Counted from the stretch's first letter, positions 1-12,066 are shown. The stretch is DNA of 64,000 bases from Stagonosporopsis chrysanthemi (GCA_022560025.1 JAFISE010000114.1:1-64000); one strand, 5' to 3'. Made by a program: numbers and translations. Notes: generated by a model from the letters alone, not told the origin.

Positions 1-2390
1 CTAAAGAACTAGATAAGATATTTAATTTTTTTTAAATACTAAAGTTAAAGCTAATATACTAGTTACTATACTAAATTCTAATATCTAAGTTTATTACTAA
101 AGTTTAAATTTTCTTAGTCTACTAGTTAAGAAAATAAGTACCTTAAATATTAGGAATTTTAGAAAACTTTCTACTATAAAGTTGTAGAGACTTAAAATTA
201 ACCTATAGTAGCTCTAATAAAGTATCTAAGTTACTTAACTAGATAAAGAGTTATCTAGCTTTAAAGATGCTAAATTTTGCTACTTTTACTAGTAAAAACA
301 GCGCATTGCGCGCACAGACACAGTACTGTGTCTGTGTGCGTAACGCCTAGATTTATGTAACGCCTAATTACTAAAACAAGTATCTATCTTTAACGCGTTA
401 TAACTTAACAACTATAGTACCTATTAATAATACGCTTACAGTAATTAAAGTGCTAAAACTAGGAGAGAAACTTGTATATTAAACAATTGCTAATTAGTTT
501 ACTATTAATTGCTTAATACTAGTGCAGAGACATAGAAGTGTTTAGGCACCTCTAGAGATTAAGAACCTTAACTAGTAGAAGCTTACTTTATAATAAGAAG
601 CAGAGCTTATAAAGTATATAAAAAAGCTTACTACTTGTTATATACTTCTTATAAAAGAGATAATATAAAATTTTATATTATTTGTAGCTAAAGAATAAAT
701 AAGTAAGAGCTAAGTTACTTAGTTTATTAATAACTACTCTATCTATCTTATCTCTTAATACTTAACAGGTATAGATACTAATTGTTATAACGCTAATTTA
801 TATTAAAAGTACAAGCTCTACTTTAATCTACTATAATACAAAATTACTAAATATAAAGTTAATAGCTACTATATATATAATATAGATAAGAAGAGCTTTA
901 TAATTAAGATTACTACTAGAACTAAATATATATTTAGTAGGCAGATATAAGAAAAAAAAGAAGTTAAAATATTACTTTAAGATAGTAATTAAGTATAAGT
1001 AATACTACTAGCCTGTGTATATAGTAATAGAATAGTACTGCTGCTAGGTCTCTTTTATAAGTCTACTAATAGTACTCTGTAATTAAGCTAAGTAAAAGAG
1101 ATAGAGCTAAGAGTACATAATATACTTATTTCTTCTTTACTTACTAGCTAGACTAATAATAATATAAGCTTTGCTTAGCTTTAATAAGTATTTAATTGCT
1201 TTACTAAGACTAAGGTATAAAAAAAGTAGCATCTCTTAATCTTTAATAGCTATAAATCTTATATAATAATAGACTTTATTAACTACTATAATTAGAATAA
1301 GATACTTCTAGCTATTCTTCTTCTTTACTTAACTTATATACTGTAGCTATTAGACATAGTATTGTTTAAGCCTTTTTTAACTACGTATTTAAAAGAGCTT
1401 ATAATACACCTTTATAATAGCTAAAGACTATTAGTAATTAAGAAGAGCAACTTCTTCTACTTATTCTAAAAGGCCTAGATAAGTATATTTACTTAGAGGT
1501 TAATACTTAAGTCTTTTAAGGCAATAGGTATGGTGCCCTTCTAACTTAATATTATCTTTTACTACTTTGCTAAGCCTTTCTTTTAGGCTTTTAATACTAG
1601 CAGAAGCTCTTCTTTAACTTATTCTAGCAAAGATTAGCTTAAAATAGAGACTTTACTGCGCAAAGTAGCTAAGGATAAGAGTAGTAAGAAGCTAAGAAAG
1701 ATTAGCTGCTCTCTTTACTATATCTTAGTCTAAAACTAGCTACTCTACTATAAGATAGCAGGCCTAAAAAAGGTTCTTAAGACTTAGAAGAAGTATAAGA
1801 AGAAGAGCAAACTTCTTAACTTCTAAGAACCTAAGAAGTATTATAGTAAAGTAGTGTTTTACTCTCTTTGTAGGATTAATAAAGCACGCTAGTATACGCA
1901 AGCAAAACAACAAGAAGCTAAGGCAGAAGAAGCTAGAAAAGCAGAGATAGCTGAACTTAGGCATGCTAATAAGCTATACAAGGAGCAAGTAGCTTAGGAG
2001 AAGTATAAGCAGCAGGCAAGAGAGAAGGAAGAGAAAAACTGTGTTAAAGCTAAGAAGGCAGAAGAAGTAGCTAAACACAAAGCTAAAAAAGAACATTAGA
2101 AGCAAGCTTATAACGCCTAAGAAGCTATACAATTGTCCTAAAGAGGCAATAAGACAGCTTTAAAAGCTTCTATAGTAAAAAAGAAGCCTGTGCGTTGTAG
2201 TGTAGGTGCGCGTAGTTACCTAAAGCCTGCAACGCCTCCTCTACCTGCACGCATCTATACTACCTACAGTGGCTGCACAGCTACTTTATATAAATAGTTT
2301 ATATAGAGGAACTTTGTTGCATAAGTCTATAGAACAGACTAATAAATTGTTCAACAATAATAGCTATTGTATGTAGCTCTATAACCTCAT
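1..2390 (+). mobile_element. RIP-degraded pogo/Fot1-type DNA transposon relic
   Basis: This very AT-rich stretch contains the broken remains of a DDE transposase on the plus strand. Around 1250-1380 one frame reads D-F-I-N-Y-Y-N-stop-N-K-I-L-L and then L-D-I-V-L-F-K-P-F, which matches the conserved 'DFI-YC--N-I-L--LPPHS-H-LQPLDV--F-PLK' block of pogo/Fot1 transposases with C-to-T and G-to-A damage. From about 1630 the frame continues with K-I-E-T-L-L, then R-I-N-K-A-R near 1875, a Lys/Glu-rich coiled tail, and a stop at 2295-2297. The same tail segments, in the same order, occur in the minus-strand relic at 62434-63275. Stops occur throughout, so it cannot encode a protein. The 3' boundary near 2390 is set by a 35-nt end shared with the right relic; the 5' boundary lies outside the window or is lost. 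Confidence 0.8.
313..336. repeat. 24-nt perfect palindrome in an AT-rich relic
   Basis: CACAGACACAGT is followed immediately by its exact reverse complement, ACTGTGTCTGTG. It sits in a small GC-rich island inside strongly AT-rich sequence. The 17 nt at 309-325 recur at 2443-2459 with one A/G difference. It may be a fused pair of transposon ends, but that is inference. Confidence 0.75.
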
Positions 2391-4704
2391 TTTGTGATGA
2401 GCTTCAAGGCTCGGAGCGGGCGTCACGCGAATCTGGGCGTCACGCGCACAGACACGGTATTGGCAGCTATCGCTATGCATAATTCATCACATGATCGAAC
2501 TTTCGCTGCTCACGAGTGGGTCGTGTACACTGGAATGTTGAGAAAGTGGAACATAACCTCGATGTCAAGGCTACCGGAGCTGTGCTCCTCAAATGAAGGC
2601 TCTCTCATACCAACAGCGAACATTTATCTGTACCGTAGAACTATCCAAAAAGAGTCTTGCTAGCTTTCTTTTTTCGGAAACCCCCGAATGTTCGAAGTAC
2701 CACCACATGTAGTAGATTTGTTGACCTCGCAGATGCGCATTGCATCCACCAGCTAAGTTTAATGCCGACAGTGATGGGTACTGCTGAGGCTCCCTACCAA
2801 TCATGCTTCCGTCTATAAACAATCATCGTCTAAGCGGCATTATTCAATCAGGCCTCATGTCAAGTACACGACGTTGCTGGTGAGATCATTTTCTCCTCAT
2901 TTATCACTTATTGCTTGTGGTACTTGGATATATCACGTCGATAATCATGTGCGCTAGACTTGTATAACCTCAGTCACACTCCAGGTCTGGCCTGGTGGAG
3001 CTGCTGCAAAAAGTTATCTCTACCTTCCCCACAGTATTTTCTACCAACACAACTCGCCTGCCCGCAAGAACTGACCCCTGACTAGGATATTTGCTGAATG
3101 TTCGTTGCACGATCCTGCCACAGTTGGAACGCTTATGACTATTGCTGTATCATTCCAATTAGGCGGACAATCAGCGACTATCTAAATGTCATTGGTCAGC
3201 GAGAAAAAGGACATATTGAACACGGCCCCTCTGGATATGATTTAGTACTTGGTGCTCATCCGAATTGAGTGTAGTGGTAGATTGGGGTAAATAACTGGAT
3301 GAGGAAAGCACAGTACAAAATGAACTTGCTTCCTAGGCCACCTGGAAAAGCAGTCGTTCAACTGTACTACAAACTAGGTTGCTGGGTAACAAGTACGACA
3401 AAGCTCGCTGTGAATGACCATTCATATTGACCTCAGGCTGACGCTACTTACCATGCTAAACACTATGGCAAGGGCAAGGATCCCTGACCTGATGACGCAG
3501 GAATGAAGGGTCCCGTATGCAACAGTAAAGGGATTATATCAGGGTCGGCGACGTCTTGCTCAAAATCTTGCGTACATCTTATGTTTTGTTGTCTTGGCCA
3601 CCTTTGACATGCTTACCAAGCTATTCCGTACAAGGCTCGCGAGTCCCTTCGATGCAGAGCCACCAAATTTATTGCCGCTGGTTAACATTGAGCTTGAAGA
3701 GTTGGATCAAAACGGGAGACGTAGTGTTCAAACAAAAAGGAGGCGATACACCATGAGACCTATTACGGTATGATTCTCTGACCTGTGTGAGGTCGTCGCT
3801 CACAAATTAAACAACAGTTTTCAACGAAATTTGTGTATACACACGAGCCAAAGCATCTGACGTCATGTGCTTTCGGTGGTTCTACTGGCTTTTACAAGAT
3901 TTCAATCTGATTTCGCCTGCGTCTACTGCACAAAACCGATGTTTATGCATATACCTCCTGAGCGGCACGAATCCGAAGTCAACTTAGTCGAAAGGTCGAC
4001 CCGTGTTCGATCAAACATAAGGCATGCTTTGTTACGTCTCCGTAATATCTTAGCCACTATACATACGCTACACAAGATATCTGTACGAGCCAGGATTCTA
4101 CATACTACAACTTATAGTGCAGTTGTACATGATTCTTTCAATTCTACGTTGTTACACGCAATAGCCAGTTTGATCGTGGTTGACGTAACACATTCCAATC
4201 ATCGTCATCTCCCCCTGCCGGCTACCAATACTCTTAGAAAGACACGCCAACTGCACGACGTTCAACGATCCTGGTGTTCGCAATTCTTTATTTATCTGAC
4301 CCACATCACGCTACAGGATATTTCAGCCTGCCTCAACGCTTGCCACATGTTCTTGACAATTAATAACGGTCTATGAAGTTTGCTCCAGTTGAAAATCAGT
4401 CATTTCAGCATCCAGGCTGTTCTCGGGACGTCACTTAACGCTTGCACGGCCTGACCACAAGGGCATCACCATACACATTGTGGCACCGATGTAATCAGAA
4501 CTACTGCAGTGGATCGACCAATGATACATTGTACACCACCCAGGTGCCCCTTCGGCATCCGTGCCGGGCCAGAAGCATTCTTCGGCACGAACTCGGCCAT
4601 ACATACATGTTCTCAGCTTAAGCCCTGCCTCCGCTCCTCAAAGTTTAGATCTAAACACATGCTCATAAGGAAGCAATTTCCAACTACATCCTGACAATAC
4701 AAAC
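2391..4704. other. Gene-poor flank, nothing recognisable
   Basis: Base composition returns to about balanced immediately after the relic. Only short, unconvincing open frames are present (the longest, 3867-4376, has no recognisable features). I see no RNA gene and no transposon domain apart from the short repeats at 2418-2459. Confidence 0.5.
2418..2459. repeat. Short repeats beside the left relic edge
   Basis: The 12-mer GGGCGTCACGCG occurs twice, at 2418-2429 and 2435-2446. It is followed at 2443-2459 by a 17-nt near-copy (one mismatch) of the sequence that starts the palindrome at 309. This suggests a transposon end or footprint here. Confidence 0.55.
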
Positions 4705-5106
4705 ATGGCTATTAAGACAATACTCTTGGCCACAGCGTTCGCTGCGTCCATTGTTGCTCCGCTGCCCCTTCACGATACCAATACGCAAAGGCTCCCTGAC
4801 CAACCCGCAACTCTCAAGCAGTCAGACCCTCCCGTTATGGCGATTCTACAAAAACACAAATACATGCCCGAAATTATAACACCCATACTACAGCTGTGTG
4901 GCCGGTCTTTCAATAGATGGACTTAAGGTTCAGGGCAAGCTCCAAACGAGCAAGGGACTTTTCAAATAGCCACTCAGATGTTACATGGAGAGTACTTAGT
5001 AGTCCTTCCTGCTACTGCCAGACGAGATTTTTATCAAGACTGTATCAGCACTTGCATACGACAGGCGATAGTCACTTCCAGGTTACAGGGTGCCGTGGTG
5101 TTCTAG
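4705..5106 (+). pseudogene. Putative small secreted protein interrupted by an in-frame TAA
   Basis: The frame opens with a convincing signal peptide (MAIKTILLATAFAASIVAPLP, cleavage likely near residue 17-21), followed by a hydrophilic segment and a PEIITPILQLCG stretch. The frame then meets TAA at 4924-4926. The same frame continues for 59 more codons without a stop, through GEYLVVLPATARRDFYQDC and ISTCIRQAIV, to TAG at 5104-5106. The downstream part looks like real protein and contains the remaining cysteines. Either the TAA is a disabling mutation (full length would be about 133 codons) or it is removed by a short intron; GT at 4898 with AG at 4968-4969 would keep frame over 72 nt, but the donor is poor. 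The family is not recognised. Signal peptide, small size and proximity to transposon relics fit an effector-like secreted protein; no function is claimed. Confidence 0.45.
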
Positions 5107-7123
5107 GTGAGCGCAGTCGCAATCATTGGAAATTTTTGTGCAAGTGCATGGCATGTCAGTGTTATGAGAAGCAGAAACACTTTCAGTTGCAAGGATGATT
5201 AGCCTACCTTTTGATCGGGGTGGGTTAGTAAGAGCTTGTTGGTACGACGAGGATGAATGTGCAAGAGGGTCCCGACCAATTGGATTATAGATAGATCTTG
5301 TAACCACGTGGCATAGATCACATGATGTTCTATTGTAGCAGGCACTGCCCGGTGTGGGCAAGTGCACTTACCTCTGAGCTGAGGGCTCCTGTAGACGAAC
5401 ATCATAACATCACAACACGACAACAGATAGCAATACAAGCGTTGACCCGCAGCACCCACTTGACACTGCTTACGCAGTTACAGATCTACATCATGCATGT
5501 CGCATCTAAACTTGAATCCTTTAACACCCAAAAAGTTGTAAACGCAAGTTACACAGAACAAGAACCACAAAAGGTTGCAAAGACAGGCAAGCAAAACTAA
5601 TAGCAGCGATGTATAAGACCTATTAATGTTTGAAGTAAAAACATATAATGGCGGGTACTCGCTAGTATGACATGTACCTCCTTTCAACACGCCCTATAAT
5701 TGTGCAGGAGCATGCCGTCAGAAATAATGGCTTCTGTGCAGATAGTTCTTGAACTCAATTAGTTATCCCTTCTAACACCTTTGAGTACAGTGCCCAAAAA
5801 TCGGCTACTACACGCAAAGTCAAACTTGTTTGCAGCTGAGTCGCTTCTAGCAAGCCAGCATTATGCCAGGAAAATGCTGTAACAGGAGGGTCCGCACGGG
5901 CTAGTCTCTTAGCTGCAATTTGATCCTTTCGTTCCTTTTGCTGTTTGCGACTGGCAAGAAATAAAGCTTGATACCGCAAATCGCAAATTGAAAATTTGAT
6001 CACACTAATGGAGGTCTTCTTCCCTCCCGCTCGTCCCGGTCCACACGGATATCTGATCGACATGCCGACGCCGCCATGTGTTGATCCGGGAATATAGAAC
6101 CGCTTCCCGCAATGAATTAGAAAATATTTTCTTATGCGTTCTGGTGCACGCGCATTCAGCTTTAAAGTCACCACGAATCTTGGTGCTACCAAGACTAGTC
6201 ACATCACGTCTTGCGACGCAACTGGCCGGCACGATCCATGCTTGCTGTGTGCTTGTTGTGGATTGCTCCACTGTCCACCGTAGGACATGTCATGCTGTCT
6301 ACCATGTGGACTGAACCTGAAATCTATGCAATCTATGGCTAATGCCAAGCTTGGACCAATTAAACTTTCGCTAGACTTTCCACGCATGAGAGCATTAGCA
6401 ACTTGGTACCTGGACCAGACGCTGTACTGGCACCATTTGGTGCTACAATACCGCAGGATGAGTGGGTAGGTTCGTCTAGGTCCCTCGAAATACATATCTC
6501 GTTGCTTCCCACTGGTACCGAATGACTCGTGTGTGACTTGTACCTTAGACTGGACCTGCTAGCAAGCATTCTATTAAGGGTATCATGCACACTAACCAGC
6601 TAGTCACGTACTATTCTGGAGAGCTCCAAGTCCACGCACAAGGCCTGTAGCTAACTACAACATAGCTGCAAAGGGCTGTAAATGCTCTGAGCAGTAGAAG
6701 TTAGCTTGAAAAATAATCCAATTGCCTGTTTAAGACATAATAATTATGTCAGAGAAGGTGCAGGCCTTGTGTGTAAATTCTAAGATTTTAGTGTTCGTGG
6801 CCGTGCGTCTAGTGCCTCAGCAGATAATCACATGACTGGCTTATTGGTATGCCTGATACCCCCTTATTGGTATGCTCGTTAGCAGCTTCCACCCTACGTA
6901 GATGGCTAGTGTGACCATAAACCCATTGGAGAAAGACCCACATACTCGGGTGCCACAGTAGAGTTCAAGCTCAAGATGAAAGGTGACAGCATTGTCGGTA
7001 AGGATCACAACAAGACTAACCAAGCGAAGCAACAGTTTCAACGTTGCTTTTTCATAAAAGCCATGCCTTTTGAAATCCGGTTTTGATTAGAGGACCCCAT
7101 CACCGAACGAAATCCTCGCCACA
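5107..7123. other. Gene-poor interval containing the solo LTR
   Basis: Outside the LTR I find no convincing gene. Frames at 5755-6271 (minus) and 6287-6495 are short, overlap on both strands and show no domain or splice logic. The last few hundred bases should hold the promoter of the receptor gene starting at 7124. Confidence 0.45.
5299..5482 (-). mobile_element. Solo LTR, 184 bp, with 5-bp target-site duplication
   Basis: The element begins TGTAAC and ends GTTACA, the TG...CA form of LTR-retrotransposon ends. It is flanked on both sides by the pentamer GATCT (5294-5298 and 5483-5487), a typical 5-bp integrase duplication. A nearly identical copy of the same 184-bp length lies inverted at 9734-9917. 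No internal retrotransposon sequence is present, so this is best read as a solo LTR left by LTR-LTR recombination, or a very small non-autonomous element. The strand given is relative to the other copy only. Confidence 0.8.
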
Positions 7124-9000
7124 ATGGGTGGACAGTCGTTACTCACAGTGCTACTTTGCCTTTTTGCCTTCCTCAACGTGGAGGTTTTGGGATCCAACTT
7201 CGACAATCGAGAACTGACAATCGCTGACGTTCCGGCATGCGGTGTATGTACCTGTATTTTCGTCGGATGCGGTGCTGCCTTTGACTCACATTATGCAGCT
7301 ACGATGCCTCTTCGTCGAGCTCGAACCGAGTGGGTGCGCGGCAACAGACATCGGGTGCATCTGCGACAGCACGTCGCTTGAGTACGCACTGGCCACATGC
7401 CTCCTGGCCAATTGCACGATGCAAGACTCCTTAGGTGTGTTTGTTGCATTCATTACGCTGAGACCACATGAACACGAAATTGACCCTATTATCTAGGTAC
7501 TTCCAGGGTACAAGCAGACCTTTGCCATCTCTCCAATGAGTCGAAGACTCAACAAGTGATCATGTACACGAGTATTGTGTACTCAATCGCTTTCGTTTCT
7601 GTCGCCCTGAGGATAGCTGGGAAACTTATCTTGAAGAGACTAGCTTGGGACGATGCGGTGGTCGTGGCAGCTCTGCTGCTTACAGCGATACCAATGGCAT
7701 GTGTACTTCAGATGGCGCTGCACGGCTTTGGTCAGCACTTGTGGAACCTTGAGGACGGCATGCTGCAGCCTATCCTTCTCTACTGTAAGCGTCGTTATGA
7801 TTATACACTTGGCCATCTGTATACTGACACGTGCAGTATACGTTTCATGGTCCACGTACGTCGTCGTACTCTGTATGATCAAAGTATCTCTGGTACTGTT
7901 CTACACTGAGATCTTTAGGACGCCCCAGTTCCTAAAGATAGCCTATATGTTCCTTGCCTATATGGTTCTCAACAGCTTAATCGTCCTATTCGTCGCACTT
8001 TTCGCTTGTAAACCAGTAAACTCCTTCTGGAATCGAGAAATCAAAGGCGAATGCATTAACATTCAGGGCATGGCATATGCTGTCTCAGCTTCTGCGCTTC
8101 TACAGGACCTTATCTTGTTAATATTGCCAATCGCCTTCATCCGAAACCTACAGATGAAGCGCTTTCGCAAGGTCGCTGTCGGCTTCATGTTCTGCATTGG
8201 TACATTGTAAGCTCTGAAGACTTCATATTTGTGCTACGTATGCTGACTTGTACAGTGGATTCATCGCCACTATCATGCGGTTGCCTTCGCTTAGCACATT
8301 TAAGATCTCGATCGATCCCTCCTGGGACTATTTCGCAGTTACCGTCTGGACCGAGCTGGAGTTGGGTGCCGGCTTCATATGTGTGTCCCTACCTTCGATT
8401 CGCATGCTTCTAGTCCGTCTGCTCCCTCAACGCGTACTGGACTTTTTCTCAAGCCTGACCCACTCCTTCCGGAGCGAACCTACCCCTCGACCCGCCGCGA
8501 CCCCCGAACAGCGCAGCTGGAAGAAACCTTCGACATGGGTTGAAGTATCAATCAACAGTAACAATTTCTCTTCCTCGAGCTCAGGCAACAAGAAACTAAA
8601 GCCCTCGACACTCGGTCCTGGCGTCCGCGGGAGCTTTATGAGCGCCTTCTGGAATCGTACAAGTACCAGTGGCACGCAGCTAAGCCACTTCTCACATCTC
8701 CGCAGCGTCTCGCAGCGCCTCGAGTCAATAAAGAGCAATATCAGCGAGTCTGGGGTGGCAGTCGTGGGGCCGCTGTACGAAGAACACGCCACCTCGTTCG
8801 AACAGGTGGAGATGCTGGATGTGCCGAAAGCGAGCCGCTACACAAATGCGAGCGTGGCGAGTCAGAGGGGTGATGAGGAGCACATTACGGCACTGCCTCA
8901 TATTGGGTGTAGATCGGCGGCAACACGGTCCGGCTTGGAGGTTCGGACAAGGGACGAGGGAATGGATCAGGGGTTTCATAATGAGAAAGATATGGTCTGA
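7124..9000 (+). CDS. PTH11-like G-protein-coupled receptor with N-terminal CFEM domain
   Basis: Five exons (7124-7243, 7299-7434, 7497-7784, 7837-8206, 8256-9000) join in frame to give 552 residues. A signal peptide (about 1-23) is followed by an eight-cysteine CFEM domain (about residues 38-100: PACG, RCLF, SGC, DIGCIC, ATCLLANC, DLCHLS). Next comes a seven-helix rhodopsin-like integral membrane region with the family's typical segments (YTSIVYSIAFVSVALRI, LCMIKVSLVLFYTEIF, DLILLILPIAFIRNLQ, WTELELGAGFICVSLPSIR). A long Ser-rich cytoplasmic tail ends the protein. Introns are 49-62 nt; the first starts GTATGT and has a CTCAC branch-like site. CFEM-bearing PTH11 receptors sit in the plasma membrane and are linked in other fungi to surface sensing and infection-structure formation; the ligand is unknown. 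It lies between the two inverted LTR copies. Confidence 0.9.
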
Positions 9001-9242
9001 TACAAATACTAGGTAGACAACAGACCATAGAATAATAGTAATCTAGACACGGCAGATGAATTCTGGAGTGCTTAGGTGGATGCGAGGGATCTGGCTCAGG
9101 AACTTGCCCTTCTACTCTTCCCAGTTTCCCCTACTAGTATTGTTTGCAATATTTAGATCGTCTACTTATGAACCATATGGCTCTCTATCAACCAGGGTGC
9201 TGGAATACCTTCACACGTCACTGAGGTTTGTGGAGTACAAAT

Positions 9243-9258
9243 GGGGGGGGGGGGGGGG
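9243..9258. repeat. Poly-G tract (16 G)
   Basis: An uninterrupted run of 16 G residues downstream of the receptor gene. The length is likely to vary between isolates and to be error-prone in sequencing. Confidence 0.9.
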
Positions 9259-9733
9259 CACATTCTTACAGGTACTAATAGCAGAACCTGTCTCATGGTT
9301 ATGCGGAAACCCCTTGCTGGCGTCATCACAAGCTCTTCCAATCGAAACGTTCGATGCTTTGTTCTCCCCAATTTAATCTGACGGTTCCATTGCAACCTGG
9401 TTGGTGCGGCGGCGAACCAGGAGTGGAGAGCAGGGGTGAGGCGTTGGAACTGAGGAGTCGGCCGCTGTAAGTCCATTCTGAGAACTGGAAGGCTATCGAG
9501 GGGGGCGTGTGTTTCTGTGAGAGGAGAGGATGGAAGGTAGGGGAGGAATCTGTAGGGCGTATGGACGGCTAGTATGTCCATGGTTGGAGTCAGGATGCCG
9601 GTGGTCCTCGCGGTCCGAAGATTACCCATTATGTAATATGCAGTAGTATTGAGGTCGCTGGGTGCATTGCGATTGAGCGTTGTGTATCTATCAAGGAACT
9701 GACAGGGCGATGAGTTGATTTTTTAGGGATTTC

Positions 9734-9917
9734 TGTAACTGCGTAAGCAGTGTCAAGTGGGTGCTGCGGGTCAACGCTTGTATTGCTATCTGTTGTCGTG
9801 TTGTGATGTTATGATGTTCGTCTACAGGAGCCCTCAGCTCAGAGGTAAGTGCACTTGCCCACACCGGGCAGTGCCTGCTACAACAGAATATCATGTGATC
9901 TATGCCACGTGGTTACA
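9734..9917 (+). mobile_element. Second 184-bp solo LTR copy, inverted, without target duplication
   Basis: Starts TGTAAC at 9734 and ends GTTACA at 9917. It is the near-identical reverse complement of 5299-5482, with only a few differences seen by eye. The flanking pentamers, ATTTC before and CAACT after, do not match, so the target-site duplication is lost or the copy arose by recombination rather than simple insertion. Confidence 0.75.
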
Positions 9918-11140
9918 CAACTCATACCCTGGGAACAAAGTGGGATTTGCTATACTCTGACTGACGTACTCTGACCAGTCGTGATGTGCATGTTCCATGG
10001 GCTCACCTTAACACACTCGTTTGGGTAGACCTAGAGGGGAATGGCGATGGAGATGCCCTCCCACATGTCGACTGGGACGTTCAAGAGGTCTCTGCGTTGG
10101 AGAGCGCTGACACGGACGAAGTGCACGAGTGGGTACTCAGTCTTGATCTACGCTTTGGCCATCACAAAACATTGCGGGTTAGCTGACAAATGTCAATGTG
10201 CGCAGGCGCTTCGCAATCTATACCTCACAGCACCCTAAAACAGAGCTCAGCTTCCCACGTTCTCAAGCTCGCGTTGCCGTAACGCAGGAACAAGTTGAGT
10301 TTATTCTGCAAGGCCCAGGTCCGGAAAGCTTTAAATCGATCACTGATAGATCCGTGGATTTGGTCGCGCTTGAAGGTGGCTCGCAGGCTGTAGGGCTGTC
10401 CTTCTTGTTTTCAAGGGTGTGTTCGCTAACTGTTGGGTATGAACGGGATCATGTCTGTGCTGGTTAGAACGATGTGTTTACAAAGTAGATGGTGCGTTGA
10501 GCCTGCGCGCGGGTTTGTCGTCAGTAGAAACGAGAAGGAGATTTCTCGAAACAACACCATAAAAGACAGTGCCTCAAGCAGGAGAACTTATACTCAACGT
10601 CATATGGACCTATATGGCACCTGGGATCAAGGCGTGACAAGGGAATGTCCTTGAAGTATCGAAGCCAGCTGTCTGCATCCACAATACAAACTGGCTGCGA
10701 TGCGGAAGGGTATTGACAATGACCTCACTGGATACTCGCAAAAGCAATACCACACCTTGAGCTGAGAATCAGCACTCAAAAGCCTTCTGGTGAGGTTGCA
10801 TGGCAGGACCGATCCCTGTCCCATCCCATAAAGCCTCGGCTGCACTCGCTCACCTTCCAGGATAGGCGGGATGTTCGCTGAATCACCCTTGACTTTCAGG
10901 AACGTCGTTATTACTTCAAACGTGTGATTGGACGTTGTTGCGTGTTGACCTTCCGTGAGGGTGTAGTCTCCGCTTTTAGATATGCGAGATGCGGCAAAGC
11001 CTCTGGCGGGAAGAAAGGACGGCAGATCGACGGGCATGTGCAAACTCCTGCCAGTGTGCTTGATGTGCGCATAAGTACGTCGTGATTCCTGTGTTGTGAT
11101 GATTCAAACAGCATCGAATACCAGCCAGTCTTTTCTCGAT

Positions 11141-12066
11141 ATGCGGTTCTTCACCTCTATTTTGGTCGGTCTGAGCACAGCAGTTGTGACGGTCGATGGC
11201 GCCCTCGTCCGCGTCACAAACTTCGGCAACAACCCGACGAACCTCGAGATGAATATCTTTATTCCCGCGAAGCTTGCATCAAAGCCTGCAATAATTCTCG
11301 CAGTGAGTTGTCTAACATTCTTGGCCAGCGTCAACTGACACGATGGCAGTTGCACGGCTGCTTCGGCAGTGGCGAAGCCTACGCCGCTAAAACAACATAC
11401 GATACTCTTTCCGAACAGAAAGGATTCATTACCATTTACCCCTCTTCCAAGCGCGACTCCAACTGCTGGGAAGTCAATACCGCCAAAGGACTTTCTCGCA
11501 ATGCTGGTGGCGACAACCAAGGCCTAGTGTCTATGGTCAACTACACTATCAGCAAGTATTCCACCGACCCAACGAAGGTCTTCGTCACGGGCTTGAGTTC
11601 AGGTTGCATGATGACAAACGTGCTTTTGGCAACTTACCCAGATATCTTTGCTGCAGCGACGTGCTACTCTGGTGTTGCAGCTGGTTGTCTTGCTGGTAGT
11701 CCTGGCGCGTCGCCCATCTCTTCGGATCCAAAGTGCGCGAATGGACTGGTTATCAAGAGTCAAGCTGAATGGATCAGTATCGCGAGGGTGATGTATCCAG
11801 GATATAGTGGCAAGTATCCCAAGCTGGCGACGTGGCATGGGACTGCAGATACGCTTGTGAAACTACCGAATTTGGGCGAGCAGCTGAAGCAGTGGTCCGG
11901 GCTGCAAGGGGTCGCGTTCTCAAGAAACGTGACAAACACGCCTGAGGTAGGGTACACGAAGATTGTTTATGGCGATGGAAGCAAACTGGTAGGATATGAG
12001 GCGAGCGGTGTGGGCCACACAGTACCCGTGCACGAGCAGGATGACTTGACGTGGTTTGGGATTTGA
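11141..12066 (+). CDS. Secreted CE1-type carbohydrate esterase (acetyl xylan / feruloyl esterase, PHB-depolymerase fold)
   Basis: Two exons (11141-11302 and 11350-12066; 47-nt GT-AG intron) give 292 residues. The start was chosen at MRFFTSILVG because it gives a clean signal peptide (about 1-20); an upstream in-frame ATG at 11099 would bury it. The alpha/beta-hydrolase core shows the oxyanion strand IILALHGCFG restored exactly across the splice, the nucleophile elbow G-L-S-S-G (Ser137), an acid in WHGTADT (Asp221) and the catalytic His in GVGHTVP (His277). This pattern and length fit the Esterase_phb / CE1 family, which removes acetyl or feruloyl groups from plant xylan outside the cell. No carbohydrate-binding module follows. 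The exact substrate cannot be told from sequence. Confidence 0.92.

Larger units (their letters stand above)
9001..11140. other. Interval with LTR copy and poly-G, no supported gene
   Basis: Several short frames occur (9162-9629 minus, 10041-10467 plus, 10627-11043 minus). None shows a recognisable domain, convincing splice sites or a signal peptide. The 10198-10467 plus-strand frame looks somewhat protein-like but could not be extended. The final part must include the promoter of the esterase gene. Confidence 0.4.

Noticed and set aside
3867..4376. 169-codon plus-strand frame in the left gene-poor flank
   Set aside because: No recognisable features; composition looks like random sequence.
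9162..9629. 155-codon minus-strand frame across the poly-G tract
   Set aside because: The poly-G gives an artificial Pro run; no conserved feature is seen and the frame overlaps likely 3' UTR.
10627..11043. 138-codon minus-strand frame upstream of the esterase
   Set aside because: Contains somewhat protein-like stretches but no recognisable domain and no extension by splicing.
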